A stretch of 64,000 bases of DNA from Crotophaga sulcirostris (Eukaryota > Chordata > Aves > Cuculiformes > Crotophagidae). The position numbers were made by a program, and so were the translations under genes. The stretch's first letter is position 1, and the number at the start of each line of letters is the position of its first letter. The stretch is from the NCBI GenBank assembly GCA_013397455.1, contig VYZB01000036.1, positions 3,132,954 to 3,196,953 of the forward strand, written 5' to 3'. Shown piece by piece: positions 38,325 through 51,195 of the stretch. The notes under the pieces are model-generated. The model searched no databases, was not told the origin of the DNA, and saw only the letters and a program-made list of their open reading frames with translations.

Positions 38325-38600
38325 TTAGCTAGACTTCCCTATGATCCCGGGCTTCAAAGTTTGGTTTTACGCGGAAAACACGCTATCTCCCTGTCACCCA
38401 CTCTGGGGGCCTGCTAAGCATGGCTTGCTGCACACAGTTTGTTTGTGAAGCTGCCAAACGGAAGCCAGCAGCACAGCTCAGCTGAAAGAGATAAAAACAA
38501 CATTATTTCATAGCTATAAAAAAACACAATAGACTTGTAAATGGTGCCTTGCACAAACAGGGCTTTTCTTCAGGAAAAAAATAGCTCCTTCAATGGAGAC
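38325..38600. promoter_or_regulatory. Candidate noncoding regulatory element
   Basis: A compact segment of higher GC within AT-rich DNA, with rare CpGs (CCCGGG, ACGCGG, ACACGC), GGGGGCCTGC, a CAGCTCAGCTG double E-box-like word and GCCAAACGGAAGCC. It is repeat-free. The abrupt composition change and motif density resemble a conserved enhancer or an unannotated promoter. No reading frame extends through it. Confidence 0.25.
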
Positions 38601-41600
38601 AGAGACATCTGTATTGTTCATTCACCTCTTGTGCAATGAGTTGCTATTAATAGCTCTGTATTAGAAAATCTTGCTATAAATAACACCTAAAATCTACTCC
38701 CATAATACCCTTTGTCCTTCATGTGCCTTCATTGGGACATTTGTATATTTACCAGGAACAAGAAAACAGAACAACTTTGGATAAAAAAGGCTATGACTAT
38801 ATTCAGTGATTCAGTTCCTGGTATGGCTTTCTTTCAGTGAGGGGAGGAGAAGGGAGAAGAAAGATGTAAACAACAAACATCCTTCTGACTTTTCTCCCGT
38901 ATTCTAGCTGGACTAACAGGGAAACAGACACAGCTTGACAGACAGATGATTGTCTTATCGGCTGTAACCATCTTGGAAAGAGTATATCTAATTCTCCTAA
39001 AATAGTTAATTAATTTGGAACTAGTCCCTCTGTTCTCTTGATATGGGAACTTTTCACAGCAGATTGTCTGTTCCATGATACAAATTGTATATTAGTTTTC
39101 ACATCTTCCTGAAATGGAAGAAATCATTTAATAAGCCCTTCTGAATTTCATTTGTGCTTCTTTTGAGTCTTTTGGTTCGCATAATGGTTTTGTGGTATGT
39201 CTTTTGTTACTTGGTTTTAATCCTTGAATATGAGGAATATACAATTTACTCTTCTCTGGCTTTGTTGACAGTAAAATTTATTATAAGAGTGAAGCCAAAG
39301 CATTTTCCTTCATTGTGTTCATTAGTTACTGTTAAACAGAAAGTAAAAGTGCTGCGAATGACTAACTATGAACAACTTAGGTTTTCAGGCTCCTGTTTCT
39401 TTCTGAATTGTAGCTTCATTGTATCTGCTGTGTGTCTCAAAACAGGCTAGACTTTTTTTTTAAATTGAAATAAAAAAATTGGGAGCATAAGAGATATGAC
39501 CATTGCCAGAAGAAAGAACAAGAAGAAAATGTTTAATTTGGAACAAAGAAGATTTCCTTCTGTCTCCCAAAATCAATTTTGCCTTTATTCATGCACAGTG
39601 CTCAGTTCACCTTTCATTGCTACATTGATACTGGGTTTACAGGCTTTGGTTGAGATCTCTCTGAAGAAGCTCTCTGCAAAATCAACACTAGCTTGTGCTG
39701 CAGCTGTTTGTCACAGCTGTTTCATTTTGTGGAAGAAAATACTCTTCTTATTCTGCTTCCTTCCTTTCAGCTGATTTCCTCCTTCCAGGATCATAAACTA
39801 TTTTACCCTTTTTAATCACTCATATGGTTTAATACCTCATTATGGTTTCTCCAGGTGTCTCTGCTGTGCATTGTCATTGTATAAGGGTTACAAATGTGAG
39901 AAAGATTATATAATTCCTGGGTATGCCTCCTTTTTTTATTATATATTTCAAAAAAGGAATCTACTGGGTATAAAGTCCCACAATGGTACAGCAATGCAAT
40001 ACTGCAGATAAATCCTAGGCTTTTATTCCTGTTTTGTAAGAGGTCACACTTGCAGAGACATAACATATAGTGTTAGAGCAAAACAATATATTAGGGACAA
40101 TATATGTAATTTTATCTCCTTTGCTTTTGGGTGATTCAGCTTGCAAGCATCACACTTCTGTATAACAGCATTTCTTTTCTAGACATTCCATACTGTGTAT
40201 GTGTCCATGCAAGGGCTTGTGAAAATATGGTTCTTCAATGCCTCAGTCTGCACTGCAGCTCTGTGATATGAAGACCATCTACAACTCAAGTAAGTCAGGA
40301 AATTCTTTCTTTTCACACCTTGATCAGTCACTTATGGCATATATAGCCAATAACATACCGGCTGTCTCTAATTTAGGAGCTCAATGTTTTTTATGCAACT
40401 GTTCAGGTATGTACTCATCTTTAGGTAGTGCCTATGTATGATTGGCTAAACATGAACAAGAAGTAGCTGCATGAAAGGAGAGCACACCAACAATATTTTG
40501 CCCACCAGAGACAATCAGATGCTAGATGAAGGCATTCAGCTAAATCATGTGAGATGTTATACAGATCTTCAGATGTGAATATATGGTAAATGCAATACCT
40601 TTGGAAGCTTTAACCCTTTCATAATTACTTCCTAGTGATGTGAAGTCTGAATCTAGAAGGTACATTTGCTCATGCTTAATTTAAAGTGGACAGCTGATAA
40701 TGTTGAATGTTGACTGTACCTACCATTAACATAGATAACTCATAATAACTATTGTAATGTTACATATGACTTTTCTAGCAAGAGAAAATAATTTTTCATG
40801 CTGTGCCTGACCATAGAGTGGGATTTTCAAGTTTAAAGTGTATTTCAAAAACTTATTAATAACTCAGTTCTTGAAAACATTACTAGATTACAAGTAATTT
40901 TGTACAGAAAGATTAAAAAAAGTTTTTTTCTCTTGTTATCCTAAGAAATCCCTGCTCTGAAAGAAGCAACACTTTGTGATAGGATCCTATGCCTGCTGAC
41001 CTTGTGATAGACACATATATTGGTAAAGACAGGATTCTGGTACACTGGAAATAGATGTTTGTGGATATTGTAGATAGCTAGGGTCAATAAAAGGATTTCC
41101 AAAGCAGACAGCTTGTCTCTGTTTGTTTAAACAGAACAAAAAATATATTTCCAAAAGAAATCAAGAATTGATGGTAAATTAATATTGTAAAATTTTTTTT
41201 ATTATCATTAGCCAAAATCATTTACAGATTTGTTTTCATGGAAACTAAAATCTATTCAGAAGAACTCTTCAGTGAAGCATTCTACATTTTCTAAGACTAT
41301 GAGTGATACAAAATATTGAAATCAACATAAAAAATAAAAGTGCAGGGAATATAAATAGAATCTTTTTATTGCATGAAATAAATACTTATTGGAATGGGTT
41401 CAGGAGGATGTATTATTCATGAACTGTAATTCACAAGTAAGTTATCTAATTTTCTCAATTAATTATTAGTAAACTTATTTATGTTGCATGTTGTAAGTAA
41501 ATAAAATGAAAGAGTACTTTTGAAGAATTAAAAATTTCCCTTCTGTGGATTATTTTTACGCTTCATAATGTTTATCATGAATCCATACTTCCAGGGCTCT

Positions 41601-44600
41601 GAAGAAGCCATATGCTCCTAAATAGATCTAAGGTAGATTTCCACTGGATTTTAAATGTCATATTTTAACACTACTCAATGTTATGCCCTTCGGACTCTTC
41701 TGTAATATGTCACTGTATCATCCAAATCCTGAGACATGCTAGAAGACACTGGAGCTCTTTTCTAATCTATGTGCCTAAATTTATTTCTTAGGGAAACCAG
41801 AGGAAATGAGGAGGATGAATGATAAATGTCCAGCCCTTGCCTCTACAACTTGTCTATGACCGCGTAGTGTGTACCTGCTTCTTGTCAATGGTGATTATAA
41901 TAGGTATGAAACCGTTCACTGCATGAGATATTCTGGTCTGTAGTCCCCTATCAGTAATTCACCAAAATTCCAGGAACACCAAATTTGAAAAAGCAGATAG
42001 TAGTACAACAAAGTATGGAAGGAAGAATCTGAATCTCTAAGAAAAGAGAAAGTTATTCCATGTGGACTGGACATTGTTTCCCTTTACCAAAATGTTACAG
42101 AACCCTAGAGAGATGTCTGTTTACAGTGTAGGCAGAAATATTTTTTCCATCTTGTCATGCTCATCCAGAACGTTGTGTTCATGCTTAAACCAAAATATTT
42201 GGAGAAAGGAATTATTACCCTCTCATACTTCTTGTTTTTTCCTGGTTTTCCTGCAAGCTTAACTTGCTTACCTCAACAGAAGGTGGCATTTAAGTGTCTA
42301 TTTTTGCTGTCCCAGGATTGCCTCAGATAGCAAGTCCACCCAGAACCCTCTCTAGGAATGTGTCTAGTGTTGATAGTGCTCCAGACTATGTTTCAAAACG
42401 TTTGATATTTTAATTAAAAGTCCAGCACTTGGAGAGATATAAGCCTTGTCATTAGAAATAATAATTAAATTAAAGAAGGAAAATTTACTGAGGGGGTGGG
42501 TCAGGGGTAAGGGGAAGGAGTGAAATCTTAAAAACCACCTTGAATACTCCAGGAATAAGAAAGCAAATAAAAAATAATACACCATTGGAGTTTTTGTTTT
42601 CTTAATACACTTTTGTGATTTCTCAGAGCCTTACTAATGACTTTTTGAACACTTGGACTTGAAAACACTTCCCCTCTCTCTGTTTTTGGCATAGTCTTTT
42701 CTACCTGTACCATTTTATTTATTTTTCAGAAAAATGTTTGGGTAAACCAGGATGTCTGAAATTACCAGTGTAGTCATTTCAGAACTTTATTTGCTATACA
42801 GAATATTTGTGCTGCAATGTGAAAACTAGTAAGTGATGTGGAAAAAATGAGAAATTGTGACACTTCTGTTAGTATCGTATGAGCTTAGTACTCTGGATAA
42901 GTGTTAAGGCCGTAGTTGAATAATAGGAGTATAACTAAAAAGATTATCTGGAGATAGTGGCAACTCTTGAATTTCCAGTTAGTGGCAACTAACCTGTTAC
43001 AATGTTAGTATCTAGCATGTCACTGAGGAAATATTACATTTTTAGATGATCAAGTAATTGGAAGCAGTGAGAAAACACATGAGATTGTATGTGTTTAAAT
43101 CAAGTGTTGTATTTTGAGTTTAAATTAAAACTAAACAATATGAAGAAAATGCTAAGATAATAGTGTTTACGTTGTACATCAACTCTGAATTGTAAAAACT
43201 GATTAAGAGTAGGATATCATTTCATTTGTTTGTACTCTTTCTCTCTCTGTAAGGAAACACTTCATTCTTGAAATTCAGATTTTCACTTCAGTTTAGGACA
43301 ATCTTTATGTCAATAGTAACACAGTAGAAAAGTATAGTAAAAAAAAAAAGTTTGGAAATTATATCTGCTTCATATTAATGCCTGAAGTAGTAATATGACA
43401 ACAGCAAAACCATACGGTTTTATTTGGATTTCTCCCCCTTTCCTTGAAGAAGTACAATTAGACAATTTATTATAGGTAGGTTTCATTGCAGTATTTAGGA
43501 AAATTATATTTAAGATTGTTCTTTGCCCTTTATCCTTTTGTTCTCTTTCATTTTACTTGTAAGGCTTTATACAACTGCAGTAAAACTGCATGTGTATATT
43601 CAACTTCCAAAATTTATGATGCCTTTTGCACTTTTCAGAGCTGCCTTAACTTTTGGAGTTGTCTTGACATGCTACAAATAAGAACGACAGACAAAGCTAC
43701 ATATCAAACACACAGTGAGTTTGGACAGCACAGCCAAACAGTCCCAGTCATTTACGGTTATATATGAGGTCCCTGAACTGTGTCAAATCTCTATGTTTTC
43801 TGATTTCTTTCTGTGCCTTAACAACCCTACTACTACTAAACTACATTGACTATATCTTACTTTCTTGTTAATATGGAAGTCTCTGAAAATATTTGCACAG
43901 TAAAAAGCAATAATTGTAAATTGAGCCCTTACTGCTGAGCAAAAAGGTTGTTTTATATAAAGGATTATATTAATTTCAGATTTTACAAGATTTATAAGAC
44001 CAACCTTCTCAAAATTTACCAAGAGAAAATGCAAGGGTGATGCTTAAGCCAACTGCTAATTTCTTTCTAATGAATTCACATATTTTATGTGGGTGGGCCA
44101 AGATAAAGACTCTGTGTATATCTATGCAGTAGATCAATTCACTCTCACATTCATAAGTGCATGCTTTTACAAGTGTAGGCTTAAAAAAATTTTCACTCTG
44201 TGCTGGCCATCACCTACTACTGGAATGTGTAGCATGTTCTTGCAGATTCTCAGTCTGGTCAAAGAAAATATTTGGGGGTTTATGTGATTTTAGATGTTAT
44301 TTTCTAGATCACAAGTTAAAAAATACAGAAGACAGCAGTTCTAGACACTCCTCAAAAGTTTTCTGCTGAGTTTATGCCCAGCCTCTTGTTCATTCACTGC
44401 AGACATATACTTTGGTGAATCAGTAATCAACAGCATGAATAAAAATCCCCTTATTTACTTATACGTTTCTTACTAATGATGACAGGTGACAGACTTTTAA
44501 CACAGTAAAGAATATGGTCATGTCCAGCTGCAAGAGAATTCCAGTGGCTAATTTTCTGCATTCTTTCAAATTTCTCCCAAGTCATATTCCTCACTGTGAA

Positions 44601-46929
44601 GGTAAACATTACTCTCTCAAAGACTAAGAAACATAAAATTGTGCAGAAAAGTTTATGAAAAACTGGAAAGTAAATTTGTCTCAAGAATAAATGCGACCCT
44701 CACTATAAATCTGTGATAAATTCTTCCTCAGTTTAGAAGTATTTTGAAATATTTAAGCACCTTTATATTGCTGGTCTTTTATCCACTGCCATCACTCTAC
44801 TTAGATACCAGCCTTTTGTCTCTGGGAAGTACTAAGGTCTATGTGGTGTCTTGGAAAACCAGTGGAGGAGAAGCTAGAGATATAGCTAAATTAAATGTCA
44901 TTTATGTACATAAACATCAAAAAAGAACAGGTCAGATCCTTTGACCATGATTACTAGACCAACATCACTGCCCTAAGAAACAATTTGGCCTTATAAGTGC
45001 TTGTGATCAGACACAATTCACAGTCATCTCTGTACCAGGCCCTGATTTAGCTAGACGCTAATACTAACTCCTGTACTTATTCCAGCACTGTAAACTTGCT
45101 TGGATATTGGGAAAAGAAAATGTGTGAGAATGGCAGACAAAATCCACTTGTGCTGTACATCTGAGGCCCTCTAAATATGGTCTTGATTGTAATCTGGAGC
45201 TTATTGTACAAGGTGCTTAATAGTAGGAGACAGTCCTTGTATTAGTTCAGAGATGTACAACTAACCCATTGGCCTACACACGACACTTGACAATTTCACC
45301 CCTTATTTTCCAAAGGATTTTCTTAATGAAATGAACTATTAAGACTAGTGCATGAATCTGAACTGTATATAGCACGTTACCTAGTGCTGCATTTTAGAGC
45401 ATGAGAAATGTGAACATGTTCAGGCATCTGTGAACAGAAATTGCAAGTTGTGGAAAATAAACCCCTTTGTCCTAAAAGAGCTTTCAAGCGATAATTCACT
45501 CTTATAGAAAGGTCTTTCCTAAGGTCATGCTACCTTTATTTCATAATCCCAGAACACAGCAAGGAAGTGAATCTAGACATGACCTCTTTCAACTCCTGTT
45601 CATTAGAGCATATGATGCAAACAACACAGACCTTTCACTGCAAGGCCTGGGAACAAGCTGAAATCATGGCATAATCAAGCCAACAAACGAAATCTGTTGA
45701 AATGGAAGCAGCACAGCTTATTAACTTGGGCTTTTGTTGAAGTTATCTTTACTCAGAATGAGTTACTGTATCATTTTGACCAAAAAAATGGTCTCAGATA
45801 AAGCATAATCTAATTAACATGTTTCTTCACTGAAATGATAATGCACAGTACAGTTCTTTAAGTTTAGCTGTCTATTTCTACCTAGTCTCATTATTTTAGT
45901 GACAGTAATGTTATTTCACAATGAATAGCATCAGAAGCAGGCCATGGAGTTCTAGGAAAGCCAAAATCTTCCTTTCTTTTTATATATAAACAGAATAGAG
46001 TCAGTCCTTTCTTCAAAAAGCAGAGTGTTTACGGGCAGAAAAACAAGGTAACAAAAAGAGATTTAAGTAAATACTAATGTGTTTTCAAGACAGCTAGACT
46101 TTGTAGTGTATTCAGGCACACTTTGCATTAATTCATTGTCTGTTTTCTGTGCTATGGTAAACCAATGAATGTCTTGTAGCCTGTTGCACTAGGTTCCATA
46201 CACTGTGAGTAGGACCAACTTAACTCAGGAGTTTGACTTTTTAGATGGTGAGTGTCCGTCTTTCACTATAAATCACTGAGATTACAGAGAGAAGGTGGCT
46301 GAAGTGAAGAGCAAAACCAGAAAGGAGATAAGATTATTTGCAGGTTATTCCTGAGAAGCGGTAATAGAAATGTGAAGCACTTTTAGCTGAACTTAGGAAG
46401 TGATCTTTCTTTCTCATGAAACAGTGTATTTCTTACCTGTTTCAATTTGTTGTAGATTAGAATACTGTTGGAGTAAGACACTGGGAACATATTCATTTCC
46501 ACAGTGTAAAATTATAGAAAGTTCCTGAACACAGAAAACGTGCTGAAGTAGAGTTTGCATTGGCACGAGGCAGATACCACTTCTTTTTTTGTTCTCAGAA
46601 GAGGGCACAGAGACTGATCCTGTGCATCGCGCAGTGATTCTCAGAGTCTTTTCACACCTTGTGGAAAATGTGCAAGTTCTTGTTTATTCCAGCTGCATTA
46701 AGAAGTGTGCTGCTGAGGGCTGTAGTTTAGCACCAGTCTGAGCTAGCACAGTCATTCAACGCACTGCAATGCCAGGAGAAGGAACTAGATCACTCACCAT
46801 AGCATCACTTTAGGTTAAACATTAGAAAGTCTCTCTGGTACACTTATCAGGGCCACACTGTATCTTTAATATCTAGATAGGGTAGGATCTGCTGATTTGA
46901 CCAATTCTGAACCCTGTATTATCACACGT
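38601..46929. other. Noncoding AT-rich sequence
   Basis: Over 8 kb without recognisable genes. Landmarks are a directly repeated TAGTGGCAACT at 42955-42965 and 42980-42990, and an A-tract followed by GTTTGGAAAT at about 43339-43359. Many domain-free open frames of 60-100 codons occur on both strands, as expected by chance. Confidence 0.6.
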
Positions 46930-47009
46930 GGGTAGGGTAGGTTGGGATAGGATGGGATAGGATAGGATAGGATGGGATGGGATGGGATAGGATAGGATAG
47001 GATAGGATG
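46930..47009 (+). repeat. TAGGA/TGGGA pentanucleotide array
   Basis: About 80 bp of 5-bp units, starting as GGGTAGGGTAGG and continuing as mixed GGATA and GGATG units. The left half contains four GGG tracts within loop lengths allowed for a G-quadruplex. Interleaved unit variants suggest slippage expansions of two related units. The minus-strand frame across it encodes Ser/Tyr/Pro/Ile repeats and is an artefact. Confidence 0.93.
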
Positions 47010-48729
47010 CTGTTTTGCTCTCCTCAACTTGAATACTGTCTGAAGAGACAAAAGTCCTGGGAGGTCTTTTGATGCATCTTTTATGTGTTTGCTGTCTTTT
47101 CTATATACAGTTTTTGAAATGCGGTGTATGAAATTCTGGTAGATGTAGCCTAGGAAGAGGATGCACTTTTCACTTGAAGAGAGGCGTCATTAAAAGCCAG
47201 CCTAACAAAACTTTCAGTATATTCTTTTTCATCTTAGAATAGTAAATAATTGCTAATTGCAGACACAGCTATATTACTGGCTACTAGAAAGGTTGGCGGG
47301 GGAGATATTGGTTTTTTTTTTGGTCTGGGATGGTTTTCTTTTTCATAAATAGACAGATTTTTAGGCTCTTCATTGCTTACAGAACTTCTGAAAAAAATAA
47401 AAAGAAAAACAAACTACACAAAAAGTGATGTTGTTATGGACTTCTGTTTACCTGAGGAGTAGGATTTGGGGAGCAGATGTTATAGGATAAATCTTAGAAA
47501 ACACGAAAGTAGCCAGTTGAAAGATTCTAATGTGCAGGAATCTACCTTATAATATAGAGTAAAGAAAATCTAGAGAGAGTTTCATATATGTAAACACAAA
47601 CATCTACTGCCTTTTGTGTACTTAAGAGTACCCTTCTTGGCCCCAGATCATGTAAATAAATAAGCTCTAGTTCTGTGTAATGTGTGTCAGCTCCATGCAG
47701 AGGTCTAGGACACTCCGGAGAGTCCCAAATGACCTAGGTACCCCTGTTTAGGTACGTTCTACTCATTAGGTAGATTCACTGAATGTAAAGATAGGAAACA
47801 TGTTTCCTTTCTCCTTATAATCTGATCTTTCTTTACACAGTCCTTTCATCTGTTGTTTAACACAAAGTACTCCCTCTGAACCAAGAGAAATGTTTGATTC
47901 AATGTTGAAGTCAGGAGAATGTTTGATTCAAGAAAACTTCATGAAGAAATTCCCTAAATTTTACTAACTGCAAGACATCTCGGTGACTTCTTTTCCATAT
48001 CTTCTGCAGCATAGCTGGTGGCCTGTTCACATGTGCAAGATGAATAGTCAGAGTATTCTTCTGTTTGTCTGAGCAATTAATTACCCCTTTATGTACAAAA
48101 CTCATGCATCCATAATGTAGATGACAGGTTATAATGAAAATGTTCTTTTAATTATTCGTATTCAATGAGCTGCATGCTTCAATCACAATTCTGTGAATAA
48201 GAAGCTACACACAGATTCTATGAGTAGGGGTCTTTTCACTACTCTGCTTCCAGGGAATGTCACAAGTATCTGGAATAAAAATAAACAAAAATTCTAACTC
48301 ATTTACTGTAATTTTGTTACATTATTGCTATTTAAGCACAGATTGTTAAAAAAAATAAGATTAACTACATCAATGGCTTGCTTTTCTTAAAAAATAGATC
48401 TGCTTTAAAATGTAAAGAGAATGTACATTTCTAAACACTCCAATAAAGGTTTTTAAGGGAGGGAAATCGGATATATGTATTAGTATTTTTTTCTTAAAAT
48501 ATTTTAGGTTTAAAAAATGATTATAGACAGTAAAGATGTATTTGCAATGATAGACTTAGCTGTTCTCTAAAGCAGACAGTGGATCTGTTTCAGACCAGAT
48601 GTTCTTTAAATCAAATTGTAAGAAACTACTGAATTGCTAAAGAACTTTCCCCTTATTCTAAATATAGAAATTATTTAAATGGGTAGAAAACTACCCATCC
48701 AACATAAATGCACTGGTGCTATTTTCTAG
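47010..48729. other. Noncoding sequence
   Basis: Nothing recognised. The end of this block supplies a pyrimidine tract and AG before the exon-like segment at 48730. Confidence 0.6.
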
Positions 48730-48918
48730 TTGCTGCAATCACGTTGCATATGCTTACTGGCACCGGAGCTGATGGATCAAATTGAAGAAGGTATTAGTTC
48801 CACTGTACCACTGAGAACAGTGATAATGGTGCTTCAAGACATACGTAAGCAACGTCATAGCATTGTAGAGCATTATATCAATGAAATGGAAAAAGTGCTG
48901 GAGTGTGTCAGCAAGTAG
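48730..48918 (+). CDS. Possible terminal coding exon, unknown protein
   Basis: An acceptor-like GCTATTTTCTAG directly precedes an open frame that runs 62 codons to TAG at 48916-48918. There is no ATG at its start, so it would be an internal or last-exon frame. AATAAA hexamers follow at 49007 and 49100. The translation has an even, protein-like composition and looks mostly helical: LLAPELMDQIEEGISS is followed after a few residues by IRKQRHSIVEHYINEMEKVL. That is more convincing than the T-rich or low-complexity translations elsewhere. It holds a few CpGs (ACGTTGC, ACCGGAG, AACGTC), uncommon in the neighbourhood. I do not recognise the family. It could be the last exon of a real gene, a fragment of a retrocopy, or chance. 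Confidence 0.22.
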   Translation: MLQSRCICLLAPELMDQIEEGISSTVPLRTVIMVLQDIRKQRHSIVEHYINEMEKVLECVSK

Positions 48919-49320
48919 CTGTTGTGAACAACTAGTGCGAAATGGAAGTTTTTCATTACGTGTGTGGATTTTAGCTTATGTTTCATTGCTAGGCTATATA
49001 AAATGCAATAAATTTTGAGGAAAATATTGGAAAATATAGGAGAGAGATGTTTGTTGTTGCTGTATCATCACAACTTAATGATATGTTTTCTCTCTTTCTA
49101 ATAAAACTTAATTTGCTTCATAAAGAAAAAGGGATTACATTGCTTGAGCCAATTTGATGCCAAGAGAAGACAGATGTTTTTTCCATTCCTGGAGGCATAG
49201 GCCAAGTTTGTGTGGTAACGATGAGAGAAACTGCTATTAAAACTAAGCCTTTTTATGTTCAATAATGCATGACAAAAATGATGTTTTATTCTGTTGTTTG
49301 TTTGCTTGTTTGTTTTTGAG
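48919..49320. other. Possible 3' untranslated or intronic sequence
   Basis: If the preceding frame is a last exon, this would be its 3' UTR, with AATAAA at 49007-49012 and again at 49100-49105. An imperfect GTTT run lies at 49294-49316. Otherwise nothing is recognised. Confidence 0.3.
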
Positions 49321-49460
49321 TTACATTCCTGAAAACAAGTCTCAGAAAGGGACTCCGGTTGAATCCACTAGGCAGAATCTAGTTAATTATTTAAGACATT
49401 CTGGCTCTCTAGTTGTTGAGTCTCAATGTGAATTTGGATGTGATGCAGCTGTTGGTGGAG
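49321..49460 (+). CDS. Possible 140-bp internal exon
   Basis: The segment lies between a T/G-rich tract ending in TTTTTGAG and a strong donor, GGTGGAG followed by GTGAGTGT. One frame is open across the whole 140 bp and translates to a polar, protein-like sequence containing NKSQKGTPVESTRQNLVNYL and then SQCEFGCDAAVGG. The exon would be 2 modulo 3, hence phase-changing. It lies 400 bp downstream of the exon-like frame at 48730-48918, on the same strand. The upstream AATAAA and stop codon argue against simple joining, so they may be alternative exons, separate fragments or chance. Family not recognised. Confidence 0.17.
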
Positions 49461-50202
49461 GTGAGTGTCCAATTTTTTTTTTTACGGTAACCAGCTTATG
49501 GGGAAGTTAGTACTTGACAAACTCTTGTCGTGGAGAATGAGATTCAACTGCCTGCTTGAATTTGGGAATTCATTACCTGTAAGAGAAGCATAATTTTACA
49601 AGACATCAAATTAAACACTGAAATACAGAAAGAAGCCCTAAGCACCTTTTTGTCTTTAAAAACACGCCATTTAGTCAGAAGAGACAGTAACTGGGACAAT
49701 GTCTTACAAAAGTTAAGCCAATTTCTGAAAAGAAATTTCTACTACTTTAAGATAAAAGGTACTACACTTGCTGTATTGTAGCTTTATGGGACCTAATTAT
49801 TTTCAGAACAAATCTTGAAGTAATCAACTACTGGACTACATTTGAAGATTTCCTAGGTAATACTGAATATGACCTGATTACTTAGGACTTCCCATGTTTC
49901 CAACAAGATCTCTGAGGGCACTTGCAAACAACATAACCTAAAAAGGGAAATCCAGTCAAAAGAGAATGTTTCATATTCACAAGGGGAATTATTTGAGAAA
50001 ATGGCTAAAAAGTCAAGACCTCAAAACCACGAAAGAGAACAAACTTTGATGCAAACTCATCTGAACCAAAACCAAGGAAAAAGAAACAAATATATGCAAG
50101 AAAGCAACTTCCTGCTAACAAAATAAAAAGGAAAATAGTAGTGGAGATAAATGAGAAATCCAAATGTTTAGAATTAAAATGTGAAGATTCAGAGAAGTTT
50201 AT
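49461..50202. other. Noncoding sequence
   Basis: Nothing recognised. A-rich toward the CR1 junction. Confidence 0.6.
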
Positions 50203-51195
50203 GATCATAGATTCATAGAATGGTTAGGGTTGGAAAGGACCTTAAAGACCACTTAGTTCCAACCCCTCTGCCACGAGTACCACGAGACCAGGCCTTGAGC
50301 ACTTACAAGGACAGGGCATCCACGACTTCTCTGGGACACCGGTTCCACTGTTCCAGTGCCTCATCGCACTCACAGAAAAATTTGCTTTCCTTATATCTAA
50401 TTTGAATCTAACTTCTTTCAGTTTAAAGCCATTACGTCTTGTCCTATCAATACACGCTTTTGTAAAAAATCCCTCGCGAGGTTTTTTTGTAGGCCCCCTT
50501 TAGGTACTAGAAGGCTGCTAGAAGATATTCCAGGAGCTTTCTTTTCTCCAGGTTGAATAATCCCAACTCTCTCAGCCTACCTTCACAGGAGAGGTGCTCC
50601 AGCCGTCTGATCAGCTTTGTGGCCCTCTGCTGAACCCACTACAATAGGTCCATGTCTTTCTTGCGTTGGTGGCCCCAGAGCTGGACACAGTAGTCTAGGT
50701 GGGGTCTCACCAGAGCAGAGCAGAGTAGAGGGGGAGAATCACCTCCCTTGACCTACTGGTCATGCTTCTGCTGATGCAGACCAGGATATGGTTGGTTTTC
50801 TAGGCTGCAGGCTCACATTGCTGGGTCATGTTGAGCTTCTTATCCACCAACACACTCAAATCCTTCTCCTCAGGGGTGCTCTCAATCCATTCTCAGCCTG
50901 TATTTGTGCTTGAAATTGCTCCAATACGGGTACAGGACCTTGCACTTCGCCTTGTTGAACTTACTGAGGGTCGCACAGGCTCACTTCTCAAGCCTGTCAA
51001 GGTCCCTCTGGCCCCACAGATGCATCTCATCAGGTCTCATGGATACATACAGCTTGAGGTTGCTTAGATGTTCTTAAACACTATCTTCTCCTACAGTGGG
51101 TGGTTATTCATTGTCGCAATCCAAGCCTTCGCCTTCAGTGCTTGGGTGATGCGGTTAGAGCCCTTTCGAGTGAAGACTGAGGCAAAAAAGTCAAC
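50203..51195 (-). mobile_element. CR1: CR1 LINE copy, 5' truncated with internal deletion
   Basis: The left edge reads ATCATAGATTCATAGAATGG and continues GTTGGAAAGGACCTT, the antisense form of the CR1 3' terminus, so the element points left. Going upstream (rightwards) on the minus strand are the 3' UTR, then about 750 bp encoding the C-terminal part of ORF2. Recognisable there are FNKAKCKVL and VRPHLDYCVQLWG. The right 190 bp (about 51010-51195) instead match the segment between endonuclease and reverse transcriptase, ending DEMHLWG. The central reverse transcriptase core is therefore missing, with the join at about 51008-51014. The frame is broken by an in-frame TGA just after the join and by a 5-bp duplication (AGAGC units, plus strand) near 50720. 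The element is inactive. Plus-strand open frames here, such as 50828-51067, are antisense artefacts. CR1 elements copy themselves through an RNA intermediate by target-primed reverse transcription. Confidence 0.95.

Noticed and set aside
46866..47051. Minus-strand frame with Ser/Tyr/Pro/Ile repeats
   Set aside because: It is a translation of the pentanucleotide microsatellite.
50828..51067. 79-codon plus-strand open frame
   Set aside because: It is the antisense of the CR1 ORF2 C-terminal region and is not a gene.
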